64,000 nt of DNA, from the NCBI RefSeq assembly GCF_000829465.1, contig NZ_JXAL01000023.1, forward strand, positions 1 through 64,000. The letters run 5' to 3'. The DNA comes from Cohnella kolymensis. GTDB lineage: Bacteria; Bacillota; Bacilli; Paenibacillales; Paenibacillaceae. The notes below the pieces were generated by a model. The model was not told the origin of the DNA, made no database searches, and saw only the letters and a program-made list of their open reading frames with translations. Of the stretch, positions 9,030 through 18,124 are shown one piece after another (the first letter of the stretch is position 1; every line of letters begins with the position of its first letter). Made by a program: the position numbers and the translations under genes.

Positions 9030-9629
9030 TTAACGGCTGTAGAACTCGACGATTTGCTTCTCGTCGATATCTTGGGACAATTCGCCGCGATCCGGAAGAC
9101 GAACAAATGTGCCTTCCATAGCGTTGGCGTCGAAGTCGATGTAGCCCGGCAGGTGATGACGAGCTTCCATAGCTTCTTTAATCGACTTCAGACCGCGGCT
9201 GCGCTCACGAAGACCGATTTTGTCGCCGATTTGCACCGTGTAGGAAGCGATGTCGACTTTCTTGCCGTTGACTGTCACGTGACCGTGAGAAACCAATTGG
9301 CGCGCGCCGTAGCGGGAGTTAGCCCAGCCGAGACGGTATACGAGGTTGTCCAGACGGCTTTCCAGCAGGAACATGAAGTTCTCACCGGCAATACCTTGCT
9401 GCTTCGTAGCGCGGTTGAACAAGTTGCGGAACTGCTTCTCGTTCAAGCCGTACATGTGACGCAGTTTTTGTTTCTCTTGAAGCTGCATGCCATATCCGCT
9501 GATTTTGCGGCGTGTGTTAGCGCCATGTTGTCCCGGAGGGAAAGGACGCTTCAGTTCTTTACCGGATCCGCCCAAGGAAATGCCGAGGCGGCGGCTTAGT
9601 TTGAATTTGGGACCTGTATATCTTGACAT
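9030..9629 (-). CDS. rpsD: 30S ribosomal protein S4
   Basis: Primary 16S rRNA-binding protein of the small subunit and, in Bacillus, repressor of its own mRNA. The 199 residues have the typical [16 protein letters not shown] start and the S4 RNA-binding domain ([19 protein letters not shown]). It is the Cys-free form without a zinc motif. ATG at 9629 follows AAAAAGGAGC. The gene stands alone between two terminators, as rpsD does in many Bacillota, and has a long structured leader. Confidence 0.97.
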   Translation of the reverse strand: MSRYTGPKFKLSRRLGISLGGSGKELKRPFPPGQHGANTRRKISGYGMQLQEKQKLRHMYGLNEKQFRNLFNRATKQQGIAGENFMFLLESRLDNLVYRLGWANSRYGARQLVSHGHVTVNGKKVDIASYTVQIGDKIGLRERSRGLKSIKEAMEARHHLPGYIDFDANAMEGTFVRLPDRGELSQDIDEKQIVEFYSR

Positions 9630-9684
9630 GTTCGTGAAAGCTCCTTTTTCAAAAAAGAATGATTTGAAAATGGGTTTCGTTGCG

Positions 9685-9757
9685 CGGATTTCTCCTTAAC
9701 CGATTCAATCGGTTCCAGTCAGGGATGTTCAGCCGCAGCCCGCTGGTGGGAAATCCG
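9685..9757 (-). promoter_or_regulatory. Candidate rpsD (S4) autoregulatory leader
   Basis: The rpsD mRNA would start near 9793 and has a leader of about 160 nt. Within it CGGATTTC (9757-9750 on the minus strand) pairs perfectly with GAAATCCG (9692-9685), closing a multi-helix region that includes the hairpin CCGATTGAATCGG. This fits the kind of leader to which S4 binds in Bacillota; the exact class was not tested. Confidence 0.5.
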
Positions 9758-9799
9758 AGAGGGTGTCACAAATTTTTTGCCCAGTATTCAACAAGTTAT

Positions 9800-9827
9800 A
9801 TTATATGAATTTGCATGGCGATGTCAA
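9800..9827 (-). promoter_or_regulatory. Consensus sigma-A promoter of rpsD
   Basis: TTGACA, 16-bp spacer, TATAAT on the minus strand: a perfect match in both hexamers, as expected for a ribosomal protein gene. Confidence 0.85.
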
Positions 9828-9947
9828 GGGAAATACACTACTTTTGAAAAAAATAGATTATAAGAAGATAGACCCGCAGATAATAGTGCAAAGTTGGTTT
9901 TTTCATTGTATAGTGTAGAAAATGGGACATCGGGCGAGGTGTCAAGG

Positions 9948-11924
9948 TTGGTTCACGAAAGCAAGCCGCTGCAAAATAACGACAATTTGCAGAATAATCA
10001 GAGTCCTTTCCGCAGCCGTGCGGATTTGCCCTCGTGGCTGGATAAACAGGATTTGTCGGAAACGGATTTGCCTTACATACATAGTTTGCTGTCGATCAGC
10101 TTTAAAGACTGGCAGGAAGATGTCGAAGGATTTCCATGGGTGAGCGGAACGATCGTGCTTTTGCACCCGGACGGAACAAGCATTGCGATGCAACATAACG
10201 ATGAAGGCCAGGTGCATCCGTTTGCTTGGCGCGCCGACACCTTGGGTGCGACCGCCGCGAATACGGCGCTGGAGACGTGCCGTCCTGCACTGATGAGAGC
10301 GGAGGAGCATACATCGCCTGCGCTGAAAGCTTTCGATTCTCTTGCCGTTCCTGTGTTCACCAGGACAACCGGTATTCCTTGCGCCTTGCTGGCTTGCTTG
10401 CTACCGGCGGGAACCGCGGAGGCAGGCGACCTCAAGCTTCTGCAGGCGGCATCTCTGCATTTCCGGGGATGCATGTACCGCCGTTTTGAGAATATGTTCG
10501 TAGGCGGATTGCTCAGGGATCAGAAGATGAATGAAAGAGAAGAGCGCCGGCGTGAAATATTGTTTGAAGTGATACGGCGTCTCAATGCTCACATTGACGT
10601 GGAGAATGTTCTGTCTGAAGTGCTGGACAGCCTTGAACAAATGTACCCGATTTGCAAGGCGGATTTATTTTTGTCTCAGGATTACAGCAGCCAGAACAAG
10701 AAGGTTCAGCCGCTGGCGTTCCATCTGAACGACATGGATTTGTGCAAGCTGGCATTTGTCGACGGGCAGATCCGCGAGGATCTGTCGGGAGGCCGGCATC
10801 AGGTTGCTCTTCCGTTATCGGGCAAACAAGGTGTGTACGGTGTATTGAGGCTGAATTTGCCCGAAAACCAATTCGACGAAGCGGACATCCGTTTCCTCAA
10901 CATGCTCGCGGCGGCAGCGGGCGCTTCCTTCGAGAAAGCCAAGCTGCACGAGCAGGCGAATATCATGATCGGAGAGCTGCGGCTGATTAATGAGATAACG
11001 CAGCGGCTGAATCGCAGTTTGAAGCTGTCCGACACGATGCAGTTTGCCTCAGCGGAATTGCTGAAGATTTTCAAGGCTGACTACAGCTTGATTCTTCAAT
11101 ACAATGTCAAGCTCGGCCGCTTTGTCGTCCTGTCGTCCAACGTTCCTGCTTTGCACGGACAGACCTATACGACGGATTCCGGTTTCTCAGGCGTTCTATG
11201 GACAACGAAGGAACCGATCATTCTTTCGGACTATGATTCGGCAACACCCGTCAGATCGCAGCTGATGGATCTCACACACTCGCGTTCTCTGCTCGCTTCT
11301 CCGATGCTGCTTAACGGCGATCTGATCGGTTGTGTGCTGCTGACCAAGCGGGAAGCGAATCACTTCTCATACGACAATTATAAATTGTTACACGTGCTGT
11401 CGGCTCACCTTGGGCTGGCAATGTCGAACGCGTCTTTACATGCGGAGGTCCGAAGAATGGTCATTACCGACAATTTAACCGGATTGTTCGCCCGCCATCA
11501 TCTGAACGAGAGAATTGGGCGGAAGCAGATGCGCGACAACTTAGGCTCGTTGATCGTTGTCGACATCGACCATTTCAAGCAGATCAACGATACTCACGGT
11601 CATCAGGTGGGGGACGATATTCTCACTCAAGTGAGCAACATCATCAGAACCTCCATCCGGGACACCGATATCGCGGCCCGCTGGGGTGGTGAGGAACTCG
11701 CGATCTATTTGCCTCTCCTCGGACTGGAACAGACTCAAAGCATCGCCGAGCGAATCAGGCAGCGGGTGCAAGAGGAGACGAATCCGAGCGTCACGGTTTC
11801 ATGCGGCATATCGGCATGGCGCTCGTCAGATGAGAAAGTAAGCGTCGAATCTTTGTTTTATAAAGCGGATATGGCGTTATATGAAGCGAAGCATCAAGGC
11901 CGCAACCGTATAGTGACCGGCTGA
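9948..11924 (+). CDS. GAF-domain diguanylate cyclase
   Basis: Predicted soluble c-di-GMP synthase. The C-terminal ~160 residues are a GGDEF domain with the active-site variant RWGGEEL (~residue 580), and an intact product-inhibition site RDTD five residues before it. The N-terminal 480 residues hold weakly conserved sensory regions, at least one or two GAF-like (e.g. around QFASAELLKIFKADYSLIL and the LLASPMLLNGDLIGCVLL strand). No membrane segment. I prefer TTG 9948 (GCGAGGTG upstream, 658 aa) to GTG 9894. A TATAGT box at 9909 may be its -10. Monocistronic, closed by a terminator. Confidence 0.88.
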   Translation: MVHESKPLQNNDNLQNNQSPFRSRADLPSWLDKQDLSETDLPYIHSLLSISFKDWQEDVEGFPWVSGTIVLLHPDGTSIAMQHNDEGQVHPFAWRADTLGATAANTALETCRPALMRAEEHTSPALKAFDSLAVPVFTRTTGIPCALLACLLPAGTAEAGDLKLLQAASLHFRGCMYRRFENMFVGGLLRDQKMNEREERRREILFEVIRRLNAHIDVENVLSEVLDSLEQMYPICKADLFLSQDYSSQNKKVQPLAFHLNDMDLCKLAFVDGQIREDLSGGRHQVALPLSGKQGVYGVLRLNLPENQFDEADIRFLNMLAAAAGASFEKAKLHEQANIMIGELRLINEITQRLNRSLKLSDTMQFASAELLKIFKADYSLILQYNVKLGRFVVLSSNVPALHGQTYTTDSGFSGVLWTTKEPIILSDYDSATPVRSQLMDLTHSRSLLASPMLLNGDLIGCVLLTKREANHFSYDNYKLLHVLSAHLGLAMSNASLHAEVRRMVITDNLTGLFARHHLNERIGRKQMRDNLGSLIVVDIDHFKQINDTHGHQVGDDILTQVSNIIRTSIRDTDIAARWGGEELAIYLPLLGLEQTQSIAERIRQRVQEETNPSVTVSCGISAWRSSDEKVSVESLFYKADMALYEAKHQGRNRIVTG

Positions 11925-11928
11925 ACCC

Positions 11929-11955
11929 CCTCGTCCACCCGACGAGGTTTTTTTA
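11929..11955 (+). terminator. Rho-independent terminator
   Basis: CCTCGTC/GACGAGG 7-bp stem, 5-nt loop, then a T7ATTTTT tract. Confidence 0.9.
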
Positions 11956-12021
11956 TTTTTCTGGAAAACATAAACCAAGGAAGGGGAAGCGAATCAAGCC
12001 CAAAGGAGTGCTGTTACGCTC

Positions 12022-12755
12022 ATGTTGAATAAGATGACGCGCATCGCGGCCCGCGCGGGGATCTGTTTCCTACTGCTCCTGCAAGGGTGCGCAATGTGGC
12101 CCGCTTCCATGCCGGCCGAGAAGACGTTCGCAATGTCCGCTTCGGCACTGTCCGGCAGCGAACGGTATGGCTTTAACGGGGAGGTCGCTGTCGTGGATGC
12201 GGGCGGCTGGGTGGTCAACCGGACGGCATACAAGGGTGAGGTCGTCGGACACGGAAAGCTCAATATGACGGTAACACCGCCACAGCAGGGAACGGCTGCC
12301 GAAGCGCAGAAGAACGGCGACGGTTTCCAGCCGTTGCAGCTGCTGCAGGCCATCAATAACGGTTCGGCTGCGATCCGTTACACGGAGCGGCCCAACGGTC
12401 CGCGCCGGTGCAGTTTCGCATAGAGCTGGACGAGGATGCGGCCCGCAAAAGAATGGCGAACAGTCTAAGGGCGGATCTGGCATCGCTGCGTAAGGAAAAG
12501 GTGTTTGCCGGTAAAAATCGCGCGGCGGCGGAACAGGTGCTGAGCAAGGCTGACAAAACGCTTGAGCAAGCTCTCTCAACTTTGCAGGTGTCAACCGTCT
12601 GCCTATGGTCAGCTGATCCCCGAACTTGGTTTCCCCGCCAGCTGAAGGAAGAAACGGTGCTTGAATATACTTCGGGGGGCAGGTCGTACCGTGAAAAAAG
12701 AGTGTCGGTAACCAATTTCCAGCGGCAGGATCGGAGTGGTACAATAAGAAAATAG
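12022..12755 (+). CDS. Predicted lipoprotein of unknown function (frameshift near 12405)
   Basis: Begins with a clear lipoprotein signal peptide (basic start, hydrophobic LLLL, lipobox LQGC at ~24), so it should be anchored on the outer face of the membrane. The first frame ends after PNGPRRCSFA; one missing base near 12405 (within CCGCGCCGGTGCAG) joins it to a second frame rich in charged residues, ending with a EYTSGGRSYREKR strand-like segment. Corrected length about 244. I do not recognise the family; the second half suggests a helical hairpin followed by beta structure. It lies 31 bp before the aminopeptidase gene and probably shares its transcript. Confidence 0.6.
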
Positions 12756-12786
12756 CCGCAGAAATCAAAGGAGGATTCATTTTATC

Positions 12787-13902
12787 ATGCATGATCCGCG
12801 TCTGCAGAAATTAGCTTCCAACCTGGCGGGGTATTCCGTCAAAGTTCAACCGGGCGAGAACATCCTAATCGAGATGATCGGACCCGAGCGCGAACTGCTC
12901 AAATGCGTCATCGAAGAAGTGGCCAAACGGGGAGGACGGCCGTTCGTCGAGCTATCCGATCGTTCCGTGCTCCGCAGTCTGGTGAAGAACGGCACTGCTG
13001 AACAAATGGAAACGTGGGCTGCTTACGACCTGGAAAGAATGAAGCAAATGCAAGGATATATAGGCATTCGCTCCGGTGAGAACGTCAATGAAATGGCGGA
13101 TGTTCCGTCCGACAAGATGAAGCTGTACGACAAAATCTACAGCCACCCGATACATATGGAGCAGCGGGTCAAACGCACGAAATGGGTCGTACTGCGCTAC
13201 CCGAATTCGGCAATGGCTCAGCTCGCGAATACGAGTACGGAAGCGTTCGAAGATTTTTATTTTAACGTTTGCAACCTGGACTATTCGAAAATGGACCGGG
13301 CGATGGATCCGCTTCAGCAGCTGATGAACCGTACCGATAAGGTGCGCATTGTAAGCCCGGGCACGGATCTGACGTTCTCGATCAAAGGCATCGGCTCCAA
13401 AAAATGCTCGGGAGAACGCAATATTCCGGACGGCGAATTGTATTCCTGCCCGGTGCGCGATTCCGTCAACGGAACTCTGGCTTATAATACACCGAGCGTC
13501 TATAACGGATTTACTTACGAGAATATCAAGTTCACTTTCGAGAACGGGAAAATCGTGAAGGCGACGGCAAACGACACCGATCGCATTAACGCCGTGCTGG
13601 ACAGCGATGAAGGTGCGCGGCATATCGGCGAATTTAGCCTGGGATTTAACCCGTACATTCTCCATCCGATGAAGGACACGCTGTTCGACGAGAAAATTTC
13701 CGGCAGCCTGCATTTTACACCAGGGCAAGCTTACGAGGATACGGATAACGGCAACCGTTCCGCGATTCATTGGGATCTCGTGCTCATCCAGCGTCCCGAA
13801 TACGGCGGGGGAGAAGTATACTTCGACGATGTGCTGATCCGCAAAGACGGCCTGTTTGTTCTGCCGGAGCTGCAAGGGCTCAACCCGGAAGCTTTGAAGT
13901 AA
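12787..13902 (+). CDS. M29-family aminopeptidase (AmpS/PepS type)
   Basis: Predicted cytoplasmic metal-dependent aminopeptidase that trims N-terminal residues from peptides. The 371-residue sequence matches the thermophilic aminopeptidase family along its length: VQPGENILIEM near the start, GEFSLGFNPYI and RSAIHWDLV towards the end, the latter carrying probable metal-binding residues. ATG at 12787 follows CAAAGGAGG. No signal peptide. It follows the lipoprotein gene and precedes an HPr-like gene that has its own promoter. Confidence 0.9.
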   Translation: MHDPRLQKLASNLAGYSVKVQPGENILIEMIGPERELLKCVIEEVAKRGGRPFVELSDRSVLRSLVKNGTAEQMETWAAYDLERMKQMQGYIGIRSGENVNEMADVPSDKMKLYDKIYSHPIHMEQRVKRTKWVVLRYPNSAMAQLANTSTEAFEDFYFNVCNLDYSKMDRAMDPLQQLMNRTDKVRIVSPGTDLTFSIKGIGSKKCSGERNIPDGELYSCPVRDSVNGTLAYNTPSVYNGFTYENIKFTFENGKIVKATANDTDRINAVLDSDEGARHIGEFSLGFNPYILHPMKDTLFDEKISGSLHFTPGQAYEDTDNGNRSAIHWDLVLIQRPEYGGGEVYFDDVLIRKDGLFVLPELQGLNPEALK

Positions 13903-13912
13903 CACGCCGCTC

Positions 13913-13942
13913 TTGCATGACTTCCGCTGAACTTGGTATGAT
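13913..13942 (+). promoter_or_regulatory. Promoter of the HPr-like gene
   Basis: TTGCAT, 18-bp spacer, extended -10 TGGTATGAT. Confidence 0.6.
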
Positions 13943-13982
13943 GGGGAAGATAATCGAACAGTCTAAATTTGGAGGGATTCCG

Positions 13983-14222
13983 ATGTCTAACAACGCGGCA
14001 ATTGTCGAATTGTCCCAAACCGCGAACAAGTTCCGTTCTTCAATCGTGCTGCAAGCCGAGAACAAGTACATCGACGTTAAAAGCATTCTGGGATTGTTCA
14101 CCACGCTTGTAGGCAATCATTCTTACGAGCTGCACGTTCACGGACCGGACGCTGAAGAGGCCAAAAAGGAACTGGCAGCCGTCTTCTCCAAACATAACTT
14201 GAATGTCAAGGTTGTGGATTAA
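13983..14222 (+). CDS. HPr-like protein lacking the His15 segment
   Basis: 79 residues that align with the phosphocarrier HPr/Crh fold from the first helix onward: QTANKF corresponds to QTASKY of HPr, and YIDVKSILGLF covers the regulatory Ser46 region (the S in DVKSILG). Counting back from that alignment, the His15-x-Arg17-Pro18 active site of HPr falls on Asn3-Asn4-Ala5-Ala6, and the first beta strand is absent. It therefore cannot be a PTS phosphocarrier but could be a Ser-P regulatory partner like Crh. The start is supported by GGAGGG six bases before ATG; the upstream frame shows no HPr-like sequence. It has its own promoter and terminator. Confidence 0.85.
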   Translation: MSNNAAIVELSQTANKFRSSIVLQAENKYIDVKSILGLFTTLVGNHSYELHVHGPDAEEAKKELAAVFSKHNLNVKVVD

Positions 14223-14246
14223 TCCCCACCGATCCATACTTACGGC

Positions 14247-14274
14247 CACCTCGCTCTTTCCGGCGGGGTGTTTT
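14247..14274 (+). terminator. Rho-independent terminator
   Basis: CACCTCGC/GCGGGGTG stem with one G-U pair, then TTTTACTTTT. Confidence 0.75.
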
Positions 14275-14402
14275 ACTTTTCCAAGGCATTTTTCCGAATG
14301 TAAATCCTGTTTCGGGGTACCCGTCCTTGTACTTCTTTGTAATATCGTCTAATATGAAAGGGATAGCTTTAATGAGAAGGCATGGGTACAGGGGGAGTAG
14401 GA

Positions 14403-14693
14403 ATGGCTTCATCGGATACGATCGTCCACCTGAACCAGAAGGCGCTTCGTCTTCTGCAGGAGGACGCCGACAAAATTGAAAAGCTTATCGCCATTCAGAT
14501 GGAGAATCTCACGACCCGGCAATGCCCGCTGTATGAAGAAGTGCTGGACACCCAAATGTACGGCTTCTCACGGGCAGTGGATTTTGCGGTGCGCTCGGGA
14601 TTGTTGGAGGAAGGCACAGGCAAATTGCTGATCAGCCAGTTGGAACGCAATCTGGCGATTTTATACGAAGCGTTGGAACGAAAAGAAGAGTAG
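14403..14693 (+). CDS. ylaN: YlaN family protein (UPF0358/DUF1507)
   Basis: Small cytoplasmic protein, 96 residues, close to B. subtilis YlaN (e.g. QCPLYEEVLDTQM and FSRAVDFAVRSGL). YlaN has been reported to bind the iron regulator Fur and is needed under iron limitation in B. subtilis. I chose ATG 14403 (AGGGGGAGTAGG upstream). It has neighbours with independent promoters on both sides and its own terminator. Confidence 0.92.
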   Translation: MASSDTIVHLNQKALRLLQEDADKIEKLIAIQMENLTTRQCPLYEEVLDTQMYGFSRAVDFAVRSGLLEEGTGKLLISQLERNLAILYEALERKEE

Positions 14694-14725
14694 CAGCCCG
14701 CCGGGCATGCCGCTCTTCTTTTTTT
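14683..14725 (+). terminator. Rho-independent terminator of ylaN
   Basis: AAGAAGAG at the end of the ylaN coding region pairs with CTCTTCTT (14713-14720), with an inner CCCG/CGGG helix, followed by a run of T. Confidence 0.7.
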
Positions 14726-14737
14726 CACCACTGTTTA

Positions 14738-15796
14738 TTATACGAAGTAGAACGCAACGCCAAGGATTACATACACGATCAGCAGCAGCTTACCCTCATA
14801 CCATGTTGTCGCTCCATCTCTGGAGATGGATGTGGCGATCAATACGGCGACGCCGATTGCTGCAAGTTCGATTGTAGTGAAGATAAGATTCATATTCTCC
14901 TGGAACAGCAAGCTGACAAACACAAGAACAGGCGCTACGAACAACGCGATCTGCAGGCTGCTGCCGACGGCAATCTCGACAGCTGCACCCATTTTGTTCT
15001 TCATCGCTAACATGACCGCAGCGCTGTGCTCGGCGGCATTCCCGATGATCGCAACCACGAAAGCACCGACGAACAGCTCGGATAATCCGAATCGGCTCGT
15101 GAACGTATCGAGCGTATGTACCAGCCATTCACTGACAAATGCGACCATTACGGTGGCGAGGATCAGGTACAATATCGATCGCATACGCGACCAAGCCGGT
15201 TGTTCGCCGTGATCGGCCTGCGTGTCCACGTGGTCTTCAAGCATATCTTTGTGGGTGAACATGGAGTAGAACAGCCACCCCAAGTAAGCGAAGATCAGGA
15301 ATGCCGCAACAATAATGCTCATCGTCATCGTCTGGGTTTCCGGAATGTTTTCCGTTTTGACGAAAACCGCAGGAATGAACAGGGCAATAACGGCCAGCAT
15401 CATTAGAGACGCATTTTGACCCGCCAGATGGATGTTGAATCTCTGCTCTTTGTATTTAAGCCCTCCGGCCAATGCGCTGACACCAAGGACGAGAAGCAGA
15501 TTTCCGATGATCGCGCCCGTCAAGCTGGCTTTAACGATTGCAAACATGCCTTCTTTGATAAGAAAAATGGAGATGATCAATTCTGCCGCGTTGCCGAACG
15601 TCGCATTAAGAAATCCGCCGAGCCGCTGTCCGGCGTAATGGGCGACGGCTTCCGTCGCTTTGCCGAGAAAGCCGGCTACGAACACAATAGCGATCGCCGA
15701 TAAGCCAAATGTAATTTCCGGTCCCCAATGTAAATAGTGAGATATTGCGCTAAGAACAAACGTTGCGATCAATAAAGGGAAGAAAAGCCGTTTCAA
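14738..15796 (-). CDS. Ca2+/H+ antiporter (CaCA family, ChaA/YfkE-like)
   Basis: Integral membrane cation/proton exchanger that exports Ca2+. It has about eleven hydrophobic segments in two related halves, each with the CAX signature: FGNAAELIISIFLI in the first half and GNAAEHSAAVMLA in the second. An acidic loop (DMLEDHVDTQADHGEQ) separates the halves. I favour TTG 15796 (GACGAGGTG upstream, 352 aa, matching the ~351 aa of YfkE) over ATG 15844, which has no ribosome binding site. A second calcium exporter is encoded at 29757. Confidence 0.9.
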   Translation of the reverse strand: MKRLFFPLLIATFVLSAISHYLHWGPEITFGLSAIAIVFVAGFLGKATEAVAHYAGQRLGGFLNATFGNAAELIISIFLIKEGMFAIVKASLTGAIIGNLLLVLGVSALAGGLKYKEQRFNIHLAGQNASLMMLAVIALFIPAVFVKTENIPETQTMTMSIIVAAFLIFAYLGWLFYSMFTHKDMLEDHVDTQADHGEQPAWSRMRSILYLILATVMVAFVSEWLVHTLDTFTSRFGLSELFVGAFVVAIIGNAAEHSAAVMLAMKNKMGAAVEIAVGSSLQIALFVAPVLVFVSLLFQENMNLIFTTIELAAIGVAVLIATSISRDGATTWYEGKLLLIVYVILGVAFYFV

Positions 15797-15918
15797 CACA
15801 GCAACACCTCGTCTTCTTGTTTTGGGCTCGATATGGATTGCCATTACTTACTATAACCAAAAGAGCAGGGCAGGTAAACCGGAGCCGAAGCGATGGCAGG
15901 AGCTGGAAGCGCACGGTG

Positions 15919-15947
15919 TTGCTTAAGCCGAACCCATCAAGTACAAT
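15919..15947 (+). promoter_or_regulatory. Promoter of the Asp23-family gene
   Basis: TTGCTT, 17-bp spacer, TACAAT. Confidence 0.65.
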
Positions 15948-15986
15948 GAAGGCATACATATCATTAGGTTCGGGGAGTGTGCCGCC

Positions 15987-16373
15987 ATGACGGAAGAACT
16001 GCACGAGCACGATCAAGGTCTGATTCGTATTTCCGACGACGTCGTTGCCACGATTGCCGGCTTGGCAGCGCTGGAAACGCCCGGGATCTCCGCAATGTCC
16101 GGCGGAATCTCGGAAGGTCTGGCCAAGCGGTTAAGCGGACGCAACGCCCAGAAGGGCGTATCTGTGGAGGTCGGGCAGCTCGAAGCTGCGATCGATCTGC
16201 GAATCGTCGTGCAATACGGGATTCCCATACAGGAGGTTGGCCGCCGCCTGCAGGACAACGTTAAGGAAGCGGTAGAGAATATGACCGGGCTCCGCGTCGT
16301 GGAAGTGAACGTGAAGGTGGAAGGTGTCGCCTTCAAAGACGAAGAGCCGGATGACAGTCATCGGTTGAAATAA
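15987..16373 (+). CDS. Asp23/Gls24 family envelope stress protein
   Basis: 128-residue alkaline-shock (Asp23/Gls24) protein. Visible family features are RISDDVVATIAGLAALETPGI at the N-terminus (cut here from a longer match), DLRIVVQYGIPI in the middle and VVEVNVKVEGVAF at the end. Members associate with the cell membrane or act in envelope homeostasis; exact role unknown. A second family member (yloU) is at 50214. It is monocistronic, between its own promoter and terminator. Confidence 0.88.
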   Translation: MTEELHEHDQGLIRISDDVVATIAGLAALETPGISAMSGGISEGLAKRLSGRNAQKGVSVEVGQLEAAIDLRIVVQYGIPIQEVGRRLQDNVKEAVENMTGLRVVEVNVKVEGVAFKDEEPDDSHRLK

Positions 16374-16381
16374 GGATCGAA

Positions 16382-16440
16382 ACAGAAAACCGTGATTGAA
16401 GGGTGCTCCTGCGAGAGCCCGGTCAATCACGGTTTTCTGT
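16382..16440. terminator. Long bidirectional terminator
   Basis: Perfect 18-bp inverted repeat (16382-16399 with 16423-16440) followed by TTTTTTG; serves the Asp23 gene and possibly the convergent ftsW-like gene. Confidence 0.85.
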
Positions 16441-16452
16441 TTTTTGTATCTG

Positions 16453-17631
16453 CTATCCGTTTCGCCGTTCTTTGTCCTCACGATTATACTCTCTGGATAT
16501 GCTCAGGAGAATACCCATTCCGATCAGCATCATCAGCAGCGACGAGCCTCCATAACTGATAAAAGGCAAGGTGACTCCGGTGATGGGAATCGCACCGCTC
16601 ACTCCGCCCATGTTGATCAGAGCTTGAATGGAGATCAATGAAACAAGTCCGACCCCGATTAATGTGCCGTAAATATCGGAGCAGCGAAGCGATACGATAA
16701 GAGCCCGCCACAAGAACAGCATATAGAAAAGCAGGAACAGGGTCGTTCCGATAAAGCCGAGCTCTTCGCCGATGACGGCGAATATGAAGTCATTGTATGC
16801 GTAAGGAATATAAAACAATTTCTGAACGCTGTTTCCAAGCCCCGCACCGGTTAGTCCGCCATGTCCGAACGCTTCAAGCGAGCGGATCAGATGATAGCCG
16901 CCGCCTTGCTCGTCTGCCAAAGGATCCATGAAAGCAGTGAAGCGGGCGAACCGGTAGCCTCCGTCAAAGTCCGGGTTAAACAGAAGGAACACGCTTGTCC
17001 CGAGCGCGGCCAAACCCAGCAGCACGCCTGCCGAGAGAAGCACATGCTTCATGTTGGATCCGCCTGCAACAACCATCGCTGCGGCGCACAGCACGAGGAT
17101 GGCACAGGAGCCTAAGTCGGGCTGCAGCATGATGAGGAAGGCGAACAAACCGACGACAATCATGACGGGCATCAATCCCCGTTTGAATTCCCGAAATTTC
17201 TCGTCTTTCTTGGCGATGATCGCCGCGAGGTAGAGAATGATGGCAAGCTTGGCGAACTCCGTCGGCTGTATTCCGAAATCTCCGATCTGGAGCCAGCTCC
17301 TGGCGCCGTTTCTTTCGTCAGCAGCGAATGGAACGATCGCCATCAGAATAAGAGTTCCGAAGAAGAACAAGGCGTACAATTTCTTGTATTTGTAATAAGG
17401 AATGTTCATAAGTACAAGCATGATGAATGTGCCCAAACCCGCAAACATCATCTGCCGCTTCATAAAATACAAAGGGTCGTTGTTGTAATCGGGATCGATG
17501 GCCGCCATGCTGGAGCTTGCGCTGAATACCATGACCAGACCGAAGCACACCAGTACCATTGTGAGAATCAGCAGCAGAAAATCCGGCGTGCCGCGCGAAC
17601 CTTGAGCCGGGTTTTTCGAATCTGTGCTCAT
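16453..17631 (-). CDS. FtsW/RodA/SpoVE family peptidoglycan glycosyltransferase
   Basis: SEDS-family lipid II polymerase of the FtsW subgroup with about ten membrane segments in 392 residues. Characteristic pieces are FSASSSMAA, RNGARSWLQIGDFGIQPTE (cut), LQPDLGS, GYHLIRSLEAFGHGGLTGAGLGNS and PFISYGGSS. It could be FtsW itself or a paralogue such as SpoVE; it is outside the division cluster. ATG 17631 starts 7 bp after the yugN stop. An in-frame TTG at 17646 is a less likely alternative start. Confidence 0.9.
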   Translation of the reverse strand: MSTDSKNPAQGSRGTPDFLLLILTMVLVCFGLVMVFSASSSMAAIDPDYNNDPLYFMKRQMMFAGLGTFIMLVLMNIPYYKYKKLYALFFFGTLILMAIVPFAADERNGARSWLQIGDFGIQPTEFAKLAIILYLAAIIAKKDEKFREFKRGLMPVMIVVGLFAFLIMLQPDLGSCAILVLCAAAMVVAGGSNMKHVLLSAGVLLGLAALGTSVFLLFNPDFDGGYRFARFTAFMDPLADEQGGGYHLIRSLEAFGHGGLTGAGLGNSVQKLFYIPYAYNDFIFAVIGEELGFIGTTLFLLFYMLFLWRALIVSLRCSDIYGTLIGVGLVSLISIQALINMGGVSGAIPITGVTLPFISYGGSSLLMMLIGMGILLSISREYNREDKERRNG

Positions 17632-17638
17632 GGCTCGC

Positions 17639-17983
17639 TTAGGCAAGCAGCTGCTTCAGTTCCTGCGCGCGCTGCGTTGCGATATTCATAATCGGCTGCG
17701 GGATCGGCGATTCATAATCCAGCCCGTGAGGGAACGTTGCCCGGCCGATGTAGACGGCTTCCAGTTCAAGCACCGCATCGGGGTTTTCCAGTTTTCCTTC
17801 TACCGCCCGAGTCGCTATACGCAAGAAGTAGTCTTCACCGTTGGAACGGTCATGCAATTTGAGGTCATATGTAGCGCGCGTGTATTCCCACTGCCAGCGA
17901 ACAAAGCCGAGCTTTTCTCCCGATTCGTCCAAATGCGCGAGATCGCTGCGCAATCCGTTCAATCCAGTATTCTCGATAATCAT
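17639..17983 (-). CDS. YugN-like protein
   Basis: 114-residue protein of the YugN family, function unknown. Recognised by MIIENTGLNGL at the start, KLGFVRWQWEYTRATYDLK in the middle and the FPHGLDYE motif. ATG 17983 has AAAGGAGG upstream; longer in-frame starts lack one. It precedes the ftsW-like gene with a 7-bp gap, so the two are probably cotranscribed leftward. Confidence 0.85.
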   Translation of the reverse strand: MIIENTGLNGLRSDLAHLDESGEKLGFVRWQWEYTRATYDLKLHDRSNGEDYFLRIATRAVEGKLENPDAVLELEAVYIGRATFPHGLDYESPIPQPIMNIATQRAQELKQLLA

Positions 17984-18124
17984 GCCAAAAATCCTCCTTT
18001 GGAAGGTCGAAACGAGCTTGTTACCCTTCCATGATAGACGGTTTGAAGGGCTTCCGCAACCCTGTATACATGGAGAAGTTAGAACGTTCGTTGACAAATT
18101 CTACCCCTTTGGGAGGCCGGGCGG

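Noticed and set aside
12952..13905. Minus-strand open frame (317 residues) opposite the aminopeptidase
   Set aside because: Shadow of a well-supported M29 peptidase gene; no start signal.
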